This document shows, one piece after another, positions 1-13,626 of a stretch of 64,000 nucleotides of DNA (position 1 is the first letter of the stretch; every line of letters starts with the position of its first letter). The stretch covers positions 47,593-111,592 of the forward strand of contig SKCR01041530.1 of NCBI GenBank assembly GCA_019454045.1, written 5' to 3'. The position numbers were made by a program, and so were the translations under genes. Source of the stretch: Zanthoxylum bungeanum (lineage: Eukaryota > Streptophyta > Magnoliopsida > Sapindales > Rutaceae). The notes under the pieces were generated by a model. The model was not told the origin of the DNA. It did no database searches and was given only the letters and a program-made list of their open reading frames with translations.

Positions 1-540
1 ATCAATTTTTGACAATATAAGATCTAAAGGCATTTTAATCAATGAAATCACTCAATATGCTTTTCAATCATCATACAATTAATCTCACAATCTTTAATAC
101 AATTTAAAAATCAAAACATGAGATTGAATACATATATGACAATTTGTGCTCTTAATCCTAATATAAAACATTTAAGCACCACACATTGTATATTTCAAAC
201 TTTATCTAAAATCATCACTAATAATTCACATAATTCATTTATATATGTTTATCATACCAAGTGATTGCAATAGTTTGCATATATCTTCTCACTTGAGGAG
301 TGTGCAAGATTCATCACCTTAGTCATTTTAAGGTTGCATTAGGTTTTTTTTTTATTGAACTTTTTCCTCATTTTGTATTAAGTATTTGAGATCTTTACAT
401 TTCTCATTAATAATTTTTCCCAAAACTTCACCTACAAAATCATTCAAATAAATTTTGGTACCCAAACTTTCTTAGGTCCAGGAGGGCTAATCTTGATTCT
501 TTTAGGAACCTAAATAACATTCACATTTTTCTTTTTACTC
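1..540. other. AT-rich stretch without a recognisable gene
   Basis: No open frame or recognisable terminal repeat is visible in the first 480 bases. From about 440 to 540 the minus strand still reads like the basic spacer that follows the zinc knuckle in Copia gag, so at least the right-hand part belongs to the decayed Copia element beside it. Confidence 0.5.
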
Positions 541-1573
541 CAACAATCATAAATTTTGTGACCTTTCATATTACATGCATAACATACAATATTTGATGTA
601 AGTGCATATGATAAATGTTTATGCGAATTGGATGATTTCACAAAATAATTTTTCAAATATTTTTGCTTCATGTGAGGCTTATATCATAATTTGTATTTTT
701 CAAAAACACATCTTTGTGAACCAAGTAGCATTTTAAAATTCTTTTCACCTAGAGTGAACTTGTTCACAATGTCATGCAAATCATCTATCTTCTTATTTAA
801 ATCATCATTTTCAATTTTCAAAGTTTCACAAGCACATGATGATTTAAAAGTAGATGATTCATTTTTCATATTCTTTACATAATATTCATGCTGTTCTTTT
901 TAAACATGTATTCTCATTTTCTAAAATATGAATTTGTTCAATAAGAGATGCATGTTCATTTTCTACAATCATCATATCATTTTCATATTTGGCCTTTAAG
1001 TAAATATTTTCATTATCTAAAGCATGAATTTTTTTTATTATACACGATGCATGTTCATGTTGAAGTAATGTATGATCTTTCTCAATCAATTTTCATTTCT
1101 CCTGAAGAGCTTTACATTTATCACGCAAATTATTCAACATGTTAAGCAATTTATCACAATCGAAATTTCATTTTCACAAACAACATTGCTTTTATTTTTC
1201 GATTCCTCTATAGGATTTTCTATAGTAAAGAATGCTAAATTACTAATTTCATCATTTGATGAGAGTAAGAATCAATATTGACTATTTTTCTCATTTAGAA
1301 ATTCTAATGATTCCATAATTCACATGCATTTGTAAATTTGGGAATCCTATCTATTATGCTTTTATCTATTACATTTTATAAAAATTCAAGAGTATTTGAA
1401 TTTACCGAAGTTATTTTTCTGTCCACGATCTCTAAATATCCACCAATATCATAGGCGAGTAAAAATGTGAGCATCCTCTTTTTCCAATATCTGAAGTCTG
1501 TTTCGTCATAAAATGGTGGTCTATCGGGGAATGCACATTTGACGAAGTTTTTCATGTAGCTTGTAGAGGCCAT
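541..1573 (-). pseudogene. Copia-type gag, decayed
   Basis: This is the start of a Ty1/Copia polyprotein on the minus strand. The ATG at 1573 opens 65 codons containing RPPFYDETDFRYWKKRM, typical of the N-terminal gag domain of plant Copia elements. After stops and frameshifts the same strand shows a long asparagine- and glutamate-rich coiled coil (1089-886), the KIENDDLNKKIDDL segment with a downstream QRCVFEKYKLG-type stretch (869-684), and a zinc knuckle CYACNMKGHKIYDC (CX2CX4HX4C) at about 545-590. The protein would package element RNA in cytoplasmic particles. No protease, integrase or RT is seen before the window edge. Many stops make it non-functional. A primer-binding site lies just upstream on the same strand. 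Confidence 0.8.
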
Positions 1574-1612
1574 TTGATCTCTTCTCAGATTGTTAAGTCC
1601 TTTGTGCTAAGT

Positions 1613-1629
1613 CCTAGCTTTGATACTAT
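1613..1629 (-). other. primer-binding site of the Copia element
   Basis: Read on the minus strand, the bases next to the LTR end give AGTATCAAAGCTAGG. This resembles the initiator-methionine tRNA site TGGTATCAGAGC used by most plant Copia elements, with a few mismatches. Confidence 0.6.
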
Positions 1630-1962
1630 TGATTGAAATTACCTAAAAGCACTATCAAGTAACAACTATATCTAAGAGGGGTTGAATTGGGCACTTCAAC
1701 AAATAATGCATAATTAAAAATCTTTTCAATATTAAGCTACTTAGTTAGTAGATTTACCGATTATGCTTAGAATTCAATTTTCACAAATAATATATTCAAC
1801 AATAAATAATAAATAAAATACCGATTTTAATTATTCAAAAAGTGATTAACAATATTAATTTTAACAACGAAAATTTTAATATATGATATGGAAGAATATA
1901 TAAAATTTCAATAAATAAATTATATATGGATAGAGAAATTGACACCGGATTTATAGTGGTTC
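1630..1962 (-). repeat. Copia LTR, first part (split by LARD insertion)
   Basis: The LTR of the minus-strand Copia element ends (plus-strand TG) at 1630 beside the primer site. It is interrupted at 1963 by the LARD-like element. Removing that element and one GGTTC copy gives a continuous LTR running on at 11339. The outer end is not resolved. Confidence 0.65.
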
Positions 1963-4537
1963 TGTTGGGGTTGGTGCTCAAAGCGCCAATCCGGACCGTA
2001 TTTATGTCTGATTCATGAATATGAACAATCCATTTTTCCATAATATTACTTATTTATGGTTGCGCCTCATGTTTTTATATACGTATTCGATCTGATTACG
2101 ATTAGATTGAAACTAAATGTTGTTTAGTGATATGTATATATTAGACAACGGCCCGATAATATATAATGCAGTACACAGTTACAAAGCTAGTTTGTAATTG
2201 ACATTGGGAAGTGTCACTGCTAAATATATATTATCAATATAGTTCCTGGTCAAGATTCACTAACACGGGTCGGTTAGTCAAATTTGTTGAGACCAGTACG
2301 TGTCGTATATCGAGACTTGGTCCGATAGTTTATCCCAATGAACCATGAGTCTTGGGAGACTCGTATAGACGTATAGGTGTTTATAGTGGATAAACACTGA
2401 ATGACTCACCGAAGATTCTTAATGGATGGTACACCAACGTCAATAAGAATCTTCTCGGGTTGAGTAGCATAGTGGTCATTCGACTTGAGACACCACTGTG
2501 GATGTATGAGCCATCCTCCACACTTAGATGGCAGTCACGTCACCGATCTATTTAGATCAGACCTCCGCCTGTTCGTTGGGTGTGGTCCTATCCTCAGGAT
2601 ATCCTGTGTGTGTCAAGATATGATTCATCAGTTCTGTGTACAGAGCATAGGTAGTCCATATGTGATTAGCAATCAGTTAAATCTATAGTTCCGAATGTTA
2701 TTTATAGATTGCTAATATAATCGTCGACGGGATAATACCTATAGTGATTTGACGTTTACATCTATATCTCTGGTATTATCTGGATACCTGTGACGGATGG
2801 ATTATACGTATGTAATGACCTTGACCTGTATGATTCAGCTAGTTTATCTGTGGTCGTCATAATTTATGGGTGGGTAAATTATGGACACGAAATTAGATTT
2901 TGTGACGGATATACCTGAATCTAGAGAGTCTCACTAATGAAATATACTCATAGAGCACTAGGGCAACTTTTATGAATAATGGTGATTATTTATAAATCGT
3001 TTAAACGTTAAACGAAAAATGCATGCAAACTGGCCGAACCGCCATTTCCTAATTAATGTGTATTTATATTTAATATATATTATTAAATACACATTAATAA
3101 ATTGTCAAATAAAGTTATTTGACATATATCATTTATATATGTATTTGAGATATTTAAAGTAAATATAATACATATATTTGAGATATTTGTATTTAATTAA
3201 TTAATTAATTATTTAATTGTTAAATAATTAATATAATTAAACTATAAATATCTTATCAAATGATAAATTTAGGAAATGATTATAAGTGTAAATGTTTGAC
3301 TTTACATTAAAGGAAAAGATTGTCAAAATGGTTTTGACTTCTTTTGATATTTGATTAAATTGTTTAAAATGAAAATATCTATTTCCTTTTTCTTTTGTAA
3401 TTTTCGGCCATGAACTTATTAAATATAAGTGTTATATTTTTTAAGTTGCCATTGTTGATTGTTTGGAATCATTAAAGTGTAATGATAAAAGCAAAACAAG
3501 TTGATAAACCTTTAAATGAAACAAAATCAAAATATCTAGATATTTTATTATTTCTCCTAAATTTCGGCCAAGGCTCATTTTGGAGGAGGTATATATTGTT
3601 TTGTTTCATTTTTAGGGGTTAAAAGAAGTTCAAATACACAAAATAAAATAAAAGAAAGTTGAGAGAAAAGCTTGAAGGCCAAAGGAGAAAAGACTTGAAA
3701 ACTTGGATTTTGTAAGTCTTTCTTTAAAGCTTTCAACATGGAAATTGTTTCTAACATGTTTAGCATCATTTTGTGTCGCTTTGATGTTCTTTCTTCTATT
3801 ATAGTTTGTGTTATTTGGTTGAGAACTTGTGTGAAAGATTGATGCATGTAAGTGAGCTTAAACTGTTTTAAAGCTTACTTTTGATTCTTTGAAAATCAAA
3901 GTTGCCATTCAAGAGTTAGTAAGCCACTCCTTGGTGACCTAGAATTGTTCTAGATTTGTTTCAAAGTGGTGAGGCTAGATTGGTGAAGTATTGAATGGAT
4001 TAAAGTGTTGGATTTTGTAAATTTGGTGAAATTGGACAATTTGCTGAAATTGAAAATTAGGGTTCATAACCCACTCCAAATTTGGGATTTTCATATATGT
4101 GATGTATTATGGTATTAATATATGAATGTAAATTTTTGGGTTGATTGGATTTGATCTTGGCATGTTTTGAACAAAAGGGACCAAAATGCAATTACTTGAA
4201 AATTTGGGGTGCTCACGACAATTACTCAAAAATTGGGGATTTGTGTGAAATCTGATTTTGATGCATTAGATGTGTTGAAAAATATTTTAGAAATGATTTA
4301 GAATCATCCAAAATTATATTTGATAATTTTTGGGCTAAAATAATCAATTTACAAAGTTTTGGGCAATTCGGTATTACCAAGAAATTTGATCTCTTGTGTA
4401 ATTTTTCAGAATTTGATAATTGGATAATTAATTAATAAGTTTATTTATTTATCGGGAAAAAAAAATTTGAAATCGGAAATTTTGATTTTCCGCGATTCCG
4501 CGCTGCGTTACCGATATTCCCCCTTAAAACCCCTACA
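1963..4537 (+). repeat. 5' LTR of the LARD-like element
   Basis: 2575 bp, TG...CA. It matches 8724-11333 closely from end to end. Compared with the right copy it lacks about 25 bp near 2688, a segment that in the right copy holds an inverted CGGAA/TTCCG pair. Short open frames at 2485-2688 and 3575-3847 recur at the same LTR positions in the other copy and are chance frames. Confidence 0.92.
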
Positions 4538-7500
4538 AAATGGTATCAGAGCGAGTCTGATTCTGGCCACCCTAATATGATTATTCCTTTTAAATTCAAT
4601 GTTTAATTTATTCTTTACTTGTTGCATGCATGTATTTATTTAATTTGATTAAATAAATTAAAAGAATCTTTTGCGGAAAATCCCTAAATAATAAGGTTTT
4701 ATGTAATTTATGTATTTGATGCATATTACATGGTCCGTCTTGTCAATACGGTTTATGAATATTTTTCTGTGACTACATCCGAGATCGTGCCTCTGCTGTG
4801 AGGGTGTAGCCGATAGAGATTTATTTATGCATGATGTATATTAGATACTAGATAAATTCAAGCGAAAGCGGAATCCTGAACGTGCCCTAACTGTCAGGGT
4901 TACGCAAGTAGCTTGAGTTTATCATTGACGAGTTTAACCTTAGTACGTCTCCTTGTGGGCTTGCCTTAGCACTCACAACAAGAAACGACCAGGACCGGAA
5001 ACCCAGGAGTCACTAGTGAGTGATTGACAATGAGTTGTCTACTTGTGAATATACGTAGGCGAGACCTTACCTCTGCTGTGAGTCAAAATATATTCATGGG
5101 TTCCTCTTCCCATTATGGAATTTGATTTAATTATTGAATTCTCATTTTTCCGTTGGGGATACGGTATTATGTAAAATAATGGGAGGCACTACTAATTTTA
5201 AAAAATTCCATAACTTAGGCAGTGATATTATTATGGAAATAGCCGTTTGTTCGTTTCCTTATTCTATGTTTATATAGAATTGAACTTTTATTCACCGCAC
5301 ACATATTTTGTTATGTTATCTGACTTGACTCTTAGTTACAGTTATTATAGAATAAGTTCTAGATAATATTAGACTATGATATTTTTAGATTGGTCTAAAC
5401 CATCTGGAACTGTTGTTCCGATTTTCTTCAAAAATCAAGATGGTTAATGACTTAGTTTCTCAGTCATGACAGATAATCTAGATAGATATCCCTTTTAGGA
5501 TATATTCTGTAGAGAGAATAGTTTCTTGTGTAGTAAGAATTGACACGAATAAGTTCATGTCTCGAGATTCTTGACTGGCATTAAGAAAACCCCATTAGGT
5601 ATTTGTTTATCTAGTAATGACGTTTCTTAGCTTTAATTACCTTTTAGAGGCAATGTGTCTGACACAATTTGCTAATCAGTTATTTGTAATTATTGTGAAT
5701 AGTTGAATGAATTAAAGCTAAAGAAAGGAGATGCGTATAGTTGTGTAAAGAAAATATCGATTTTCACAATACTACAACTATAGGTATTGGATACCAGATC
5801 TCCCGTCTAGTTATTTAAAATATTAGTTAACGATTGTTTTGATATTTGATATCGGAACTTGCGACTATTGGATATTTACTTGTTTTTTATAAATAATTGT
5901 TATATATTTTAAATATAACTAGTAGTGTCATTGACGTAGAGATAAACATTAAGAAAAAATTATTCGGTAAAGTAAATAATTTAGAACGGTGCTTTATGAG
6001 ATTTTATCACTTGAGCATGGATGCTTATTCCGTATGGTAAAATGATGGTTTGATATAAGATCACACCACATATCCTTATCCATTTAATGAATATTGTATT
6101 CGGGAAGGTGATTAAAATCTCGTTTAACCAATGATTTGTCATTGGACCACCAGATTATTAAACTGATACATTAGAAGTATGTAGTTTAATGAATTTTAAT
6201 TGCTTAAGGTAGTTTTCTTTACTTCGTAACTTAGTTTATGAATTGTCATAACTTAGTTACGTGTTTCTGAAAGAACACATATTGAACGTCTTGAAATGAT
6301 CAAGAACTTTCAATCTGTTCTGATGAAACATAGGTTGAACATTTTTGACTTGTTCAAATATATTCAATCTGAAGTTTTGAGAACTCTATCCTTAAAATTC
6401 ATTACATGTCTTTGAATGTTCAAAGATCTTGATACGATCAAACATATGAATTTAAAATAATTATTTCTAAGGTTATTCAGTGAATATGATTCTTATTCAA
6501 TATGATTCGTCCATGATTCCATCTTGATGGAATTGAGTAGTGGCAGCAGTCGAATCTTATATGATTTGATTCGTTTGATATTGAATGTTACCGAATTAGT
6601 TTCAATACTCTTGGGGATATGCTCCAGTAACACTAGTTCATCTTTTTAATTTAGGTTCCATTAATTTCTACAGTTACATATATGATATGTCTAGGTAGAA
6701 GATCCGGATCTTGAAAAGTTTGAGATTTGAATCTTTCTTTTTATAATAGTTATATAATGGAAATTACTTACACCTCGTAGGTATAAGTAAAAGTTTATCA
6801 TTTATTCTGTTCAATAGAATATTGTATTCTATTTAATAGAATATCTTTCCTACGATCCTAAGTAATAAAATCATTTTATTACTTGGTGTGTAACATCGGA
6901 TGATAACATTGTAGAAAAGACTTGACTTATTAAAGTCAAATGTGAGAATGATAAATTATAAATGGAACTACTACGTAATTAATAAGATGAAACAACCTTT
7001 ATACAACTTTTATATAAGTTTAATAGGATATCAGAATCATTTAGGAGTATTTAATACTTAATGGTTATGTTGTTTTCTTACCGAAGAAAATTATCCTATA
7101 ACTTATAATGGAAGCGATATTTGTATCGATTCTGGAAGTTTATCATTGAACCATAGATCTAAGATTGTTCATAGCTTACTACGATCAAGTTTTAAACTTG
7201 ATTAAACTTTCATTATGAATTAGTTCATGATATGTGCTAATTGTTTGAGCAGCGAAAGCGGTGTGAGCTTATTAAAGGTTTGACCTTTATAGTATGACAG
7301 TGAGAAAAGTTATACTCAGCAATCTATTATAGATTCTGAGAAAACTTATCTCTAGTCACGCTAATTGAACAATTAAGATATATTGGTTAATGTTTATATT
7401 AAACTGTACATTTTAGCTAAAGAATGCAAAATGGCGTTTTTTGAATGACTTATTCAGATAAGAGATCAGTTGTGATTTCTTTGTTTGAAGAGTTCATTCT

Positions 7501-8723
7501 GAAATGGCCCTAAAATTTATGTTCTGCTGAGATCGCAGTTTAGTGTGCTAACTTATAGAGCCTATTGTAGACTCGGACAAGTCTTCTGGAAATCCGTGTT
7601 CTCTATTTTTTATATCAGTCAGATTCTCTGATCTTGTCAAAGTATAGAGAATACATATGTGATTGAAGGGTTAGTAGGAGCGTACAAATTACTTTCTAGT
7701 GTTTATATCCTAACAAAATTATCATTATTATGGTAATAATGAGATGTTTATGAGGTAAAAGGTTTACCTAAGTCTTCTTTACTCCGTGAAAGCAGTGAGA
7801 GTAGTCTCTATTATATTTGAAATAAAGTTTTATATAAGATATAAAACTAAGAGACTTGGGAGATACTCCTATTATTCGTACATTAGATATGATCTAATAA
7901 AGGATATAACTAGGCTATCTGTATGACAATTAGTACAACTGTTGGACAGTTACTGTGTGTCTTATATAAAGTATTAATCTTTCGTAAAAGATGATTCCTT
8001 TTTCGAAAGAGATATTGATTAGAATGTCTAATCAATCTTATGTATCATTTAATGATGACATAATAAATACTTTATTATTTGTGATTGTAGATATCGATTT
8101 AATCGTAATTGTTACGAGTTATTTTGATATCTTATAGACCATAGGATGAATCATGAAACACGTTCTTTGTGATCTTTGAGATATTAAGAACGAGTTTCTA
8201 ATTCATGGAGAATACAGTCTGCAACCATTAGGGTCATATTAGTTTTGAGACTAATTATGACGTTAGACAGTCTACGTCATAAAGAGTCACAAAAGATGCA
8301 GTGGGAGTGTCACGAATGATTTTACAATTTAGTGGAATTAGATGCAACTTATGAAGTATTGACTTATGAAGTTGCATAGTGACCTTATAAATTAGAAGTT
8401 TTATATTGGTGTTGTACTTGCGGTTGTCCGCATATTATTTTGGATTTGATCCCTGAATACTTGGACAACTCAGTAGCTGTAGCACAATACTGATGTAGTG
8501 TCTGATTCATATTAATGTATAATTTAGATTCTACAAAATATGAAAGATACTGGCTATGGGAAACGATTGGGTTTGTTTGACAAACTCAATATATTATAGC
8601 GGACTTACATCTTGTTGCCTACCTCTTAAGTGCTAGGTGAGCTTTTGAGGGACATGCGTATACAATACACATTGAGATTTGTATATGATACCGTGGATTG
8701 GCACAAGAGCAAGTGGGAGAAAT
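4538..8723 (+). other. Non-coding internal region of the LARD-like element
   Basis: 4186 bp with no coding frame of note on either strand. The primer site TGGTATCAGAGCGAG (4541-4555) lies 3 bp after the LTR, as expected for initiator-tRNA priming. A motif with CTCTGCTGTGAG recurs near 4790 and 5072. A purine tract at 8707-8723 abuts the 3' LTR. Nothing resembling gag or pol could be read. Confidence 0.8.
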
Positions 8724-11333
8724 TGTTGGGGTTGGAGCTCAAAGCTCTAATCCGGATCGTATTTATGTCTGATTCATGAATATGAACAATCCACTTTTCC
8801 ATAATATTACTTATTTATGGTTGCGCATCTTGTTTTTATATACGTATTCGATCTAATTACGATTAAATTGAAACTAAATGTTGTTTAGTGATATGTATAT
8901 ATTAGACAAAGACTCGATAATATATAATGCAATACACAGTTACAAAGCTAGTTTGTAATTGACATTGGGAAGTGTCACTACTAAATGTGTATTATCAAAT
9001 ATAGTTCCTGGTCAAGATTCACTAACACGGGTCGGTTAGTCAAATCTGTTGAGACCAGTACATGTCGTATATCGAGACTTGGTCCGATGGTTTATCCCAA
9101 TGAACCATGAGTATTGGGAGACTCGTATAGACGTATAGGTGTTTATAGTGGATAAACACTGAATGACTCACCGAAGATTCTTAATGGATGGTACACCAAC
9201 ATCAATAAGAATCTTCTCGGGTTGAGTAGCATAGTGGTCATTCGACTTGAAACACCACTGTGGATGTATGAGCCATCCTCCACACTTAAATGGCAGTCAC
9301 GTCACCGATCTATTTAGATCAGACCTCCGCATGTTCGTTGGGTGTGGTCCGATCCTCAGGATATCCTGTGTGTGTCAAGATAGGATCCGTCAGTTCTGTG
9401 TACAGAGCATAGGTAGTCCATATGTGATTAGCAATCAGTTAAATCTATGGCCATAGTATACTTCGGAAATGAGTTCCGAATGTTATTTATAGATTGCTAA
9501 TAGAATCGTCGACGAGATAATACCTATAGTGATTTGACGTTTACATCTATATCTCTGGCATTATCCGGATACCTGTGACGGAGGGATTATACGTATGTAA
9601 TGACCTCGACCTGTATGATTCAGCTAGTTTATCTGTGGTCGTCATAATTTACGGGTGGGTAAATTATGGACACGAAATTAGATTTTATGACGGATATACT
9701 TGAATCTAGAGAGTCTCACTAATGAAATATACTCGTAGAGCACTAGGGTAACTTTTATGAATAATGATGATTATTTATAAATCGTTTAAACGTTAAACGA
9801 AAAATACATGCAAACGGGCCGAACCATCATTTCCTAATTATTGTGTACTTGTATTTAATATATGATATTATTAAATACACATTAATAAATTGTCAAATAA
9901 ATGTATTTGACATATATCATTTATATATGTATTTGAGATATTTAAAGTAAATATAATACATATATTTGAGATATTGTATTTAATTAATTAATTATTTAAT
10001 TGTTAAATAATTAATATAATTAAAATATAATATCTTATCAAATGATAAATTTAGGAAATGATTATAAGTGTAAATGTTTAACTTTACATTAAAGGAAAAG
10101 GTTGTCAAAATGGTTTTGACTTCTTTTGATATTTGATTAAATTATTTAAAATGAAAATATTTATTTCCATTTTCTTTTGTAATTTTCGGCCATGAACTTA
10201 TTAAATATAACTGTTATATTTTTTAAGTTGCCATTGTTGACTTGTTTGGAATCATTAAAGTGTAATGATAAAAGCAAAACAAGTTGATAAACCTTTAAAT
10301 GAAACAAAAGCAAAATATCTAGATATTTTATTTATTTCTCCCTAAATTTCGGCCAAGGCTCATTTTGGAGGAGGTATATATTGTTTTGTTTCATTTTTAG
10401 GGTTTAAAAGAAGTTCAAATACACAAAATAAACATAAAAGAAAGTTGAGAGAAAAGCTTGAAGGCCAAATGAGAAAAGGCTTGAAAACTTGGATTTTGTA
10501 AGTCTTTCTTTAAAGCTTTCAACATGGAAATTGTTTCTAACATGTTTGGCATCATTTTGTGTCGCTTTGATGTTCTTTCTTCTATTATAGTTTGTGTTTA
10601 TTTGGTTGAGAACTTGTGTGAAAGATTGATGCATGTAAGTGAGCTTAAACTTGTTTTAAAGCTTACTTTTGATTCTTTGAAAATCAATGTTTCCATTCTA
10701 GAGTTAGTAAGCCACTCCTTGGTGACCTAGAATTGTTCTAGATTTGTTTCAAAGTGGTGAGGCTAGATTGGTGAAGTATTGAATGGATTAAAGTGTTGGA
10801 TTTTGTAAATTTGGTGAAATTGGACAATTTGCTGAAATTAAAAAATTATGGTTCATAACCCACTCCAAATTTGGGGAGTTTCATATATGTGATGTATTAT
10901 GGTATGAATATGATGCATGTAAATTTTTGGGTTGATTGGATTTGATCTTGGCATGTTTTGAACAAAAGGGACCAAAATGCAATTACTTGAAAATTTGGGG
11001 TGCTCACGGCAATTACTCAAAAATTGGGGATTTGTGTGAAATCTGATTTTGATGCATTAGATGTGTTGAAAAATATTTTAGAAATGATTTAGAATCATCC
11101 AAAATTATATTTGATAATTTTTGGGCTGAAATAATCAATTTACAAAGTTTTGGGGCAATTCGGTAATTATCAAGAAATTTGATCTCTTGTGTAATTTTTC
11201 AGAATTTGATAATTGGATAATTAAATAAATAAGTTTATTTAATTTATCCGAGAAAAAAAAATTTTGAAATCGTAAAATTTTGATTTTCCGCGATTCCGCT
11301 GCGTTACCGATATTCCCCCTTAAAACCCCTACA
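8724..11333 (+). repeat. 3' LTR of the LARD-like element
   Basis: 2610 bp, TG...CA, near-identical partner of 1963-4537. It is followed at once by the TSD copy GGTTC and then by the continuation of the Copia LTR. Confidence 0.92.
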
Positions 11334-11338
11334 GGTTC

Positions 11339-11918
11339 ATCCAACTCCTTACCTACGTCCAATATTCCAAGACACGCTTGAAACTTTCCACTATGTAAAA
11401 TAATTCCACACTTTACAATGAGAGTTTTCCCGTCTCACTCCCAAAACTTTAGGATTTTCTTCCAAGGCTTCCTAAACCTTTTACAATAATTCCACCATTG
11501 AGAGTACTCACCAATCACACAATGGAATTCCACACACAAGTGTTTGATAAATATAATTTTACAACCACTATTTGGGTACTCAAAAAATATTACAAAGATT
11601 TAAATATGAGTATCTTAACTCAAATGTATTAAAGCTCACTAATATGAAAATGAAGATGAAATATGAGCTTTTTCAAATGTAGAGAATGCAAGATATAAAA
11701 TATTTTAAAAATTATCTCCGCTATTTGGGAACTCATAAAATATTATAAAGATTTGAATGCGAGTGTATTACTCAAATGAAAAAAGCTCACTAATTAAATA
11801 TGAAGATGTAAAACAATGAGCTTTATAAATTTGATTTTGGAGACAAAATAATTTAAATATGTTCATAAACTCTCAAGAATATTTTGACATGATTAGATGA
11901 TGAATATATGTGCAAGAG
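11339..11918 (-). repeat. Copia LTR, second part
   Basis: Continues the sequence broken at 1962. It is non-coding and contains two similar blocks around 11560-11660 and 11720-11830 (CAAATATGAGTATCTTAACT-type text). It ends where a new LTR-like terminus TGTTAGGG begins. Confidence 0.55.
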
Positions 11919-13626
11919 TGTTAGGGTTTTGGGCGAAGGGCGCAGCGAAAGCGCTGTTCGGGTGGAATCGTAATTTTAAAACTTTTAAAATTACCGAATG
12001 AATTATTCAATATCCAATATAAATAATTCATTCATATTTCACCTAAACACATTTATTCGATATCAAATAGCGACATAAATATATATGAAACGTCGCGAAA
12101 TTTTTACGAAAACAGTTTTCCGCAAAATGGTATAAAACACGTTTTTGACTGAACCGACCACCCAATACAAATGAGGGCTGCCCAGGTCAGCCCCAATAGT
12201 ATTTGGACAGTTCATGGGCTGCCCGAACAGTGAAAAATTCACTGTTTGGTTGACTCAAAAGTCAACCGGTAACACCATTTTTTTTGCTTATTTCAACTCC
12301 GAAATAGTTTTCGGTAATTGTTCCAACACCCAAAACACAACCAATATATTTAGAAGACATAATTTTCATCACCAAAATATCATATATTCCAGATCTGAAA
12401 TTCAGAATAAAACAGTCCACAAATCATGCTTTAAATCCAATTTTAACAAGATTAATCTAATTAATTCAACACCCATTCAAAGCCACCACCTATGAAGCAC
12501 CCAAGAACAATTCTAGGCATTACAAGAGTGTTGATAACACTCTAGAATGACAACATATCATCAAATGATCAATTTGAACAATTATTACAATAATATCATC
12601 CAAATCAACTTCACACGTGCAATACACTTCCAAATCCATCTTCCAAATCCAAAACACCCAAATTCACAAGAAAAGAAGAAACCCTAGAGTCTATCTAGAA
12701 GATCAAAAACAACAAAACATGCTTTCAAGCTTAGGGATATTGAGTATTACATTTAATTCTCCAATTTCCTAAAGCCTTTTTTTCTTGGTTTTCTTCATTT
12801 TCTTTGTTAAATCATCAAACAAATTTTGAGGGTGTTTTTGGATGAAGATTTCAGCCTTAAGCTTCCCATTGAAGGAAATGAAAAATTTTACTTTAAAAAT
12901 GCATCAAGATCGACTTTCAAGGGTATAATGGTCATTTGTCCAATTTAAATCAATTAAACATAATTAAACTTTATGTTAACAAATCAAATTTGCACACCTA
13001 AAGTTTAATTAAATCATGCCACATGTAACCAATTATAATTAAACATTTATCATAACTATTATGAAAAAAGTTTATCATTTAATTATTAATTAATATAATT
13101 GTTATTATATATGTATTTTTATTTACATTAAATAACAAATACATATATTTATGACATGTGTCAAAATCTCATTTGATAATTAATTAATGTGTATATAATC
13201 AAATTATGTATCAAATGCAAATACACAATAATTATTAAATGACCAAAATCCCATATGCATGTGTTATCGTTTAACCGTTTAAATGATTTGAATTAACTCA
13301 TTTAATCCGATAAAGTATTATGAATAATTTGTATTATTCATAACGTGTTGCCCAAGTGCTCAACGAGTACTCTTCATATTGTGGGACTCTCTAAGTTTAG
13401 GTTTATCCGTCACAAAATCCAATTTCGTGTCCATAATTCACCCACTCATGAATTATGACGACCACAGATAATCTCGCTAAACTATGCAAGTCGAGGCCAT
13501 TGCATACGTATAATCCCTCCGTCACAGGCTATCCATATTATAATTAGGATATAGATAAGAATGTCAAATCATTTCGGTATAATATAGTCGACTTTCAATT
13601 TACGATCTCTAAATAACACTCGGAAT
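11919..13626 (-). repeat. LARD-related LTR, minus strand, first part (element G)
   Basis: In reverse complement this resembles the LARD LTR, including the block around GACTCTCTA, the CACCCACTCATGAATTATGACGACC-like text and the bases leading to CGGAAC, but it is clearly diverged. It is cut at 13626 by element A and resumes at 50045. The long frame at 12214-12495 lies inside this LTR and looks like chance. I cannot tell a solo LTR from one end of a larger element. Confidence 0.7.

Larger units (their letters stand above)
1963..11333 (+). mobile_element. Complete non-coding LTR retrotransposon (LARD-like)
   Basis: Two long direct repeats (1963-4537 and 8724-11333) start TGTTGGGG and end CCCCTACA. 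They flank a 4.2-kb internal region and are bordered by identical 5-bp TSDs GGTTC (1958-1962 and 11334-11338). A tRNA-iMet primer site follows the left LTR and a purine tract (AGTGGGAGAAAT) precedes the right LTR, so the orientation is plus. No open frame above about 60 codons lies inside. Long LTRs with a long non-coding core are the definition of a large retrotransposon derivative (LARD), which must be mobilised by a partner element's proteins. The partner is not in this window. Confidence 0.9.

Noticed and set aside
4541..4555. tRNA gene.
   Set aside because: Only the short stretch complementary to a tRNA 3' end is present, directly after an LTR: a primer-binding site. The other primer sites in the window are the same case.
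12214..12495. 93-codon frame in the left half of element G.
   Set aside because: It sits within LTR-homologous DNA, has no recognisable domain, and the related LARD LTRs do not keep it open.
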